64,000 nt of DNA from Collinsella aerofaciens (lineage in GTDB: Bacteria > Actinomycetota > Coriobacteriia > Coriobacteriales > Coriobacteriaceae): contig NZ_WQPK01000036.1 of assembly GCF_018785265.1 (NCBI RefSeq), positions 1 to 64,000 of the forward strand, written 5' to 3'. This document shows positions 60,267 to 64,000 of this stretch, one piece after another. The position numbers were made by a program, and so were the translations under genes. Each line of letters opens with the position of its first letter. The first letter of the stretch is position 1. The notes under the pieces are model-generated. The model saw only the letters and a list, made by a program, of their open reading frames with translations. It was not told the origin of the DNA and did not search any database.

Positions 60267-60501
60267 GGCAACTCCTCTAACGGCCGGATAAACCGGCGCT
60301 TAACCTTACTGAGAAGTTTACGGGCCCGTGCGGACACGAATTCACCCGCTCGTGCCTTTCACCCAGTTGCCGCAACGCTTGCGCGACGGAACGCTTGCAG
60401 ATAAGATAGGAGCACGGATGGCACCCGTTGCCGCGGGTCTTGCCAACTCCGATACACGTTTTCATCGTGAGAAGTGGCCGTCTTCGCTTACGCGGGGGCG
60501 G
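60267..60501. other. Gap with no supported gene
   Basis: Short frames on either strand lack coding character and a ribosome binding site. It includes the upstream region of the HIRAN gene and sequence downstream of the 27-residue peptide. Confidence 0.5.
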
Positions 60502-60585
60502 CTATTTCATTCGGCCGATAAACAGGCCGAGTTCGATAGCCGCGATTAACAACGCCAATAACGAAATAACATCGCTTACGTTCAT
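60502..60585 (-). CDS. 27-residue hydrophobic peptide, possible membrane toxin-like or small protein
   Basis: The minus strand has AAGGGATTTGGT then ATG, followed by 27 codons encoding MNVSDVISLLALLIAAIELG, then LFIGRMK and a stop. It is a single membrane helix with a basic end, the size and layout of small holin-like or type I toxin peptides. The short length means this could also be chance, but the ribosome binding site and compact hydrophobic helix support a real gene. No antitoxin RNA was identified. Confidence 0.55.
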   Translation of the reverse strand: MNVSDVISLLALLIAAIELGLFIGRMK

Positions 60586-60641
60586 ACCAAATCCCTTCTA
60601 AAGGGAGTTGGCCCATCCGTGCTCCATAGCAGTAGTCTAAC

Positions 60642-60683
60642 GCAAAATGCGGGTAATAGGAACACTTGTTCGTATTACCCGCG
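60642..60683 (-). terminator. Terminator of the aldehyde/alcohol dehydrogenase operon
   Basis: The stem GCGGGTAAT/ATTACCCGC with an inner GAACA/TGTTC pair is followed on the minus strand by ATTTTGCG. It begins a few bases beyond the aldehyde dehydrogenase stop. Confidence 0.75.
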
Positions 60684-60690
60684 CTCTTTT

Positions 60691-62070
60691 CTAGTGTACA
60701 AACATGCGCACGAACTTGTGCTTCCAGCTTGCGTAGGGGGCATAGCGGAATGGCACGTCCAGCCAGGTTGCCTTGTTCACGATGCTCTTCTTGTGGCTAA
60801 ACGTACCGAAGCTCTCGCGGCCATGGTACTGACCCATACCGCTCGCGCCCATGCCGCCAAAGCCCATATGGCTCGTAGCTAAGTGCATGATCGTGTCGTT
60901 AACGCAGCCGCCGCCAAAAGGCACGTAGCGCACAAAGCGCTGCTGAACCGCACGGTCCTGGCTAAAGATATACAGGGCCAGCGGCGTCGGACGATCCGTA
61001 ATAAACGCTTCGGCCTCGTCTAGGCTCTCAAACGTCAGCACCGGCAAGATGGGGCCGAAAATCTCCTCCTGCATCACGGCGTCCTCAGGCGCCACGCCGT
61101 CTAGGATCGTCGGCTCAATCTTGAGCGACGACTCGCGCGCCGTTCCTCCCAGCACAACCTTATCGGGGTCGATCAGCCCGCGTACGCGCGCGAAATGCTT
61201 GGCGTTGACAATTTGACCGTAGTCCTCGTTGTCGAGCGGGTGCTCGCCAAACATGCGACGGACCTCCTCCTTGATGAGGCCCAACAGCTCATCGTGCACG
61301 CGCGTATCGACCAGCAGGTAGTCGGGCGCCACGCAGGTCTGCCCCACGTTGAGCCATTTACCAAAGGCGATACGTCGTGCCGCGACCTTCAAGTTTGCCG
61401 TCGCATCCACGATGCAGGGACTCTTTCCGCCCAGCTCAAGCGTCACGGGCGTGAGGTTTTTGCTCGCGCGCTCCATGACGAGCTTGCCGACCGGAACACT
61501 ACCGGTAAAGAAGATCTTGTCCCAGCATTCATCGAGCAACGCTTCGTTCTCGGCACGCCCGCCTTCGACGACCGTCACCAGGCGCGGATCAAATGCTTCC
61601 TCGCAAATCTGCCTGAGCACCGCGCTCGAAGCCGGCGCATAGGCACTCGGCTTGATGACCACGGTGTTACCCGCGGCAAGGGCGCCGGCGAGCGGCTCGA
61701 GTGTTAGCAAAAACGGGTAGTTCCACGGAGCCATAATGAGCGTGACGCCATAGGGCACGGCTTGCGTTTTGCACACACTCACGGCGTTGGCAAGGTCACA
61801 CGGACGCAGGCGCGGACGACTCCATCGAGCCACATGCGCAATCTGATGTCGAATCTCGGAAAGCGACGTGCCGATCTCGCACATATATGCCTCGTCATGC
61901 GACTTTCCCAAATCGGTCTTGAGCGCATGGGCAATATCGGCCTCGTGCGCCCGCACCGCATCGCGCAGGCGCACGAGGGCGCGACGTCGAGCATCGACAT
62001 CAAACGTGGCGTGCGTCTTAAAATAGGCGCGCTGCTCGCCGACAATGCGCGCGATTTCCTCGGTATTCAT
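60691..62070 (-). CDS. Aldehyde dehydrogenase family protein
   Basis: The 459-residue NAD(P)-dependent enzyme has MAPWNYPFLLTLEPLAGALA, FFTGSVPVGK, the general base in VTLELGGKSP and the catalytic Cys in GQTCVAPDYLL, and a late PFGGGCVND. It resembles class 3 aldehyde dehydrogenases acting on medium-chain or aromatic aldehydes. It lies eight bases after the iron-containing alcohol dehydrogenase in one operon, so the pair could interconvert an alcohol, aldehyde and acid. Confidence 0.94.
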   Translation of the reverse strand: MNTEEIARIVGEQRAYFKTHATFDVDARRRALVRLRDAVRAHEADIAHALKTDLGKSHDEAYMCEIGTSLSEIRHQIAHVARWSRPRLRPCDLANAVSVCKTQAVPYGVTLIMAPWNYPFLLTLEPLAGALAAGNTVVIKPSAYAPASSAVLRQICEEAFDPRLVTVVEGGRAENEALLDECWDKIFFTGSVPVGKLVMERASKNLTPVTLELGGKSPCIVDATANLKVAARRIAFGKWLNVGQTCVAPDYLLVDTRVHDELLGLIKEEVRRMFGEHPLDNEDYGQIVNAKHFARVRGLIDPDKVVLGGTARESSLKIEPTILDGVAPEDAVMQEEIFGPILPVLTFESLDEAEAFITDRPTPLALYIFSQDRAVQQRFVRYVPFGGGCVNDTIMHLATSHMGFGGMGASGMGQYHGRESFGTFSHKKSIVNKATWLDVPFRYAPYASWKHKFVRMFVH

Positions 62071-62078
62071 GGGCCCTC

Positions 62079-63299
62079 CTAGTTCTCGCCCTCAAACATA
62101 CCACCCGCAATGACCTCGTACATACGCTCGAGTTCCAAACGGTCCATCAAAAGTGGAACAGGGTATAGCGGATTGGCCTCGGCATCGGCATGGGCCGCCA
62201 TTTGCGGAATATCGGAGCGGCGAATACCCGAGACATATTTGGGGATTCCCAGGGCCTCGTTCATGCGGTCGACCCAATCGATAAAGGCCTCGGCCGCAAG
62301 ACTGTCCTGCGCGGTAGCCGGCGCGATACCGGCCATGCGGGCGAGATCGGCGAGCTTGGGAACAGCAGCTTCGCCATAGGCGCGAAGCATATGCGGCAGG
62401 ATGATGGCGTTGGCCAAGCCATGCGGAATCCCGTAACGCCCGCCCAAGCTGTGTGCGATGGCATGAACGTATCCAACATAGGAGCGCGTAAAGGCAACAC
62501 CCGCCTTATACGCCGCCGAAAGCATATTGCGGCGCGCACGCATGTCGTCGCCATGCTCATAGGCCTCGAGCAAATTGTCGCGGATGAGCTGGACCGCCTG
62601 ACGCGCCATCTTGCGCGTGTAGGGCGTGGTGCTACGGCCGATAAAGGCCTCGACAGCATGCGTCAGGGCATCCATACCCGTCTGCCCCGTAATGGACGCC
62701 GGCAACCCGCGCGTAAACTCGGGGTCGTGGACCGCAAAACGCGGAATAAGCACAAAGTCGTTAATGGGGTACTTGTAGTGCGTCTCGTCATCGGTAATTA
62801 CCGCCGCGAGCGTGACTTCGCTTCCCGTACCGGCGGTAGTGGGAACCGCAATAAGCAGCGGCAGGAGACGGTGGACGCGCAACAGGCCGCGCATCTTGTT
62901 GATGGGCTTGTTTGGCTGCGCAATGCGTGCCCCCAAACCCTTGGCGCAGTCCATGGCCGAACCGCCACCAAAGCCGATAATGGCCCGGCAGTCGTTCTCG
63001 CGATACAGCGCCGCCGCTTCCTCCACGTTTGAGACCGTGGGGTTCGCACGCGTTTCGGCATAGACCGTAACGCCAATCCCCTGAGCCGTAAGCGCACGCT
63101 CGAGTGATGCCGTGAGCCCCAAACGTGCAATACCAGGGTCTGTCACGATAAGGATCTTCTGGATCGAGCGCTTTTGAAGCACCGCGGGCACATCCTCGGC
63201 ATGCTCCAAAATACGCGACTCGGTATAGGGCAGGATCGGCAATGCAATGCGAAAAACCGTCTGATATGTTCGGCACCAGGCACGACGGGCTAGATGCAT
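62079..63299 (-). CDS. Iron-containing alcohol dehydrogenase
   Basis: The 406-residue protein matches the Fe-ADH family: GFGGGSAMDCAKG, VPTTAGTGSEVTLAAVI, DALTHAVEAFIGRS, and the metal-binding HAIAHSLGGRYGIPHGLANAI. It should be NAD(P)-dependent. The ATG has AAAGGAG upstream. It is the first gene of a two-gene operon with the aldehyde dehydrogenase. The substrate is not known. Confidence 0.94.
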   Translation of the reverse strand: MHLARRAWCRTYQTVFRIALPILPYTESRILEHAEDVPAVLQKRSIQKILIVTDPGIARLGLTASLERALTAQGIGVTVYAETRANPTVSNVEEAAALYRENDCRAIIGFGGGSAMDCAKGLGARIAQPNKPINKMRGLLRVHRLLPLLIAVPTTAGTGSEVTLAAVITDDETHYKYPINDFVLIPRFAVHDPEFTRGLPASITGQTGMDALTHAVEAFIGRSTTPYTRKMARQAVQLIRDNLLEAYEHGDDMRARRNMLSAAYKAGVAFTRSYVGYVHAIAHSLGGRYGIPHGLANAIILPHMLRAYGEAAVPKLADLARMAGIAPATAQDSLAAEAFIDWVDRMNEALGIPKYVSGIRRSDIPQMAAHADAEANPLYPVPLLMDRLELERMYEVIAGGMFEGEN

Positions 63300-63443
63300 A
63301 AAGGAAACTCCTTTATTTGTTGATAGGTCAACATTTGCTCGACCGATTGTACTCAGCGGCGGTCAAAGACGGCCTGTCAATCGTTAATCAATCAACATCT
63401 TCATATCTCATAATTATTTTATTAAAAATCATTCCTAATAGGC

Positions 63444-63471
63444 TTCACATTTGGTTGCATTTATGGATAAT
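63444..63471 (+). promoter_or_regulatory. Likely promoter of the rubrerythrin gene
   Basis: TTCACA and GATAAT are spaced by 16 bases in an AT-rich region, about 85 bases upstream of the start codon. Confidence 0.5.
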
Positions 63472-63555
63472 AGAACTCGTCAAGACGCACGTCCGAAGAG
63501 GGCCCTTACGGGACCGGACGAGCGCACAATCGCCATCGATCGAAAGGATCGAATC

Positions 63556-64000
63556 ATGAAGTTTGTTTGCCCCGTTTGCGGTTATGTGGAAGAGTTCGAC
63601 GGCGACCAGCTGCCCGAGGACTTCAAGTGCCCCCAGTGCGGCGTTCCCGGTTCTCGTTTCCTGAAGCAGGAGGAGGGCCAGCTCGAGTGGGCTGCCGAGC
63701 ACGTCGTGGGCGTCGCCAAGATGGAGGGCGTCTCCGAGGACATCGTTGCCGACCTGCGCGCCAACTTTGAGGGCGAGTGCTCCGAGGTCGGTATGTACCT
63801 GGCCATGGCTCGCGTCGCTCATCGCGAGGGCTACCCCGAGATCGGCCTGTACTGGGAGAAGGCTGCCCACGAGGAGGCCGAGCACGCCGCCAAGTTCGCC
63901 GAGCTCCTGGGTGAGGTCGTGACCGACTCCACCAAGAAGAACCTCGAGATGCGTGTTGAGGCCGAGAACGGCGCCACCGCCGGCAAGACCGATCTTGCCA
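63556..64000 (+). CDS. Reverse rubrerythrin / NADH peroxidase-type protein (runs off window)
   Basis: The frame opens at an ATG with AAAGGA upstream and continues to the edge (148 codons). It starts with a rubredoxin-like zinc or iron site (CPVCGY at residues 5-10, CPQCGVPGS at 25-33), then a ferritin-like diiron domain (NFEGECSEVGMYLAMARVAH, HEEAEHAAKFAELLG). Rubredoxin first is the reverse rubrerythrin order, known to reduce hydrogen peroxide in anaerobes. The C-terminal end is not in the window. Confidence 0.95.
   Translation, partial: MKFVCPVCGYVEEFDGDQLPEDFKCPQCGVPGSRFLKQEEGQLEWAAEHVVGVAKMEGVSEDIVADLRANFEGECSEVGMYLAMARVAHREGYPEIGLYWEKAAHEEAEHAAKFAELLGEVVTDSTKKNLEMRVEAENGATAGKTDLA

Overview
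The window looks like a chromosomal segment of a GC-rich Coriobacteriia species, most likely Collinsella. The 5' end of a 16S rRNA gene at the left edge reads like Collinsella aerofaciens-type 16S. The gene content also fits: large one-chain PurL, Elp3, an electron-confurcating lactate dehydrogenase set, reverse rubrerythrin and LPXTG-like surface proteins. Most of the segment is ordinary chromosome. There is no insertion sequence, prophage or CRISPR array.

Layout. 1-2.4 kb: 16S 5' end and leader, the infC-rpmI-rplT operon (all minus), and tRNA-Leu(CAA) with a duplicated 3' end. 2.4-11.6 kb (minus): transglutaminase-like protein, class II aldolase, MBL hydrolase, RelA/SpoT and a RecJ-RecQ-type fusion. 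11.9-14.4 kb: bile acid:sodium symporter-family protein, a GalT/HIT-like DUF4931 protein and CutC. 14.5-19.4 kb (minus): a complete branched-chain amino acid ABC transporter, livJ-livH-livM-livG-livF, followed by a decayed second livJ. 20-29 kb: homoserine dehydrogenase, SDR, a four-unit 62-bp palindrome array, a cation:proton antiporter, PurL and an EamA exporter. 29-33 kb: a frameshifted GGDEF protein, KdgT, and AzlC/AzlD. 33-37.4 kb: HD-domain protein converging on an EtfA-EtfB-LctD operon whose lctD is frameshifted.

37.8-41 kb: a co-directional cluster of small or secreted proteins, including one with an LAQTG sorting signal and no recognisable function. 41.9-47.5 kb: a three-gene defence cassette (TerB-domain protein, DUF2791-type ATPase, Lhr-like helicase) matching the architecture of the Shango anti-phage system. 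47.5-57.1 kb: spermidine-synthase-like protein, Elp3, XRE/DUF4097 pair, a Trm9-like methyltransferase, TrmB and a DUF3516 helicase. Elp3 and the Trm9-like enzyme could together make a eukaryote-like wobble uridine modification. 57.2-64 kb: DUF2130 coiled-coil protein, metallophosphoesterase, a 59-aa protein, a HIRAN protein, a 27-aa hydrophobic peptide, aldehyde and iron-containing alcohol dehydrogenases, and the start of a reverse rubrerythrin.

Recurring theme: many intergenic gaps hold long inverted repeats, several carrying a GGGAC/GTCCC motif. Two genes (GGDEF and lctD) carry a single indel; these may be real lesions or sequence errors. Genuine starts were chosen from Shine-Dalgarno placement and often differ from the longest open frame.
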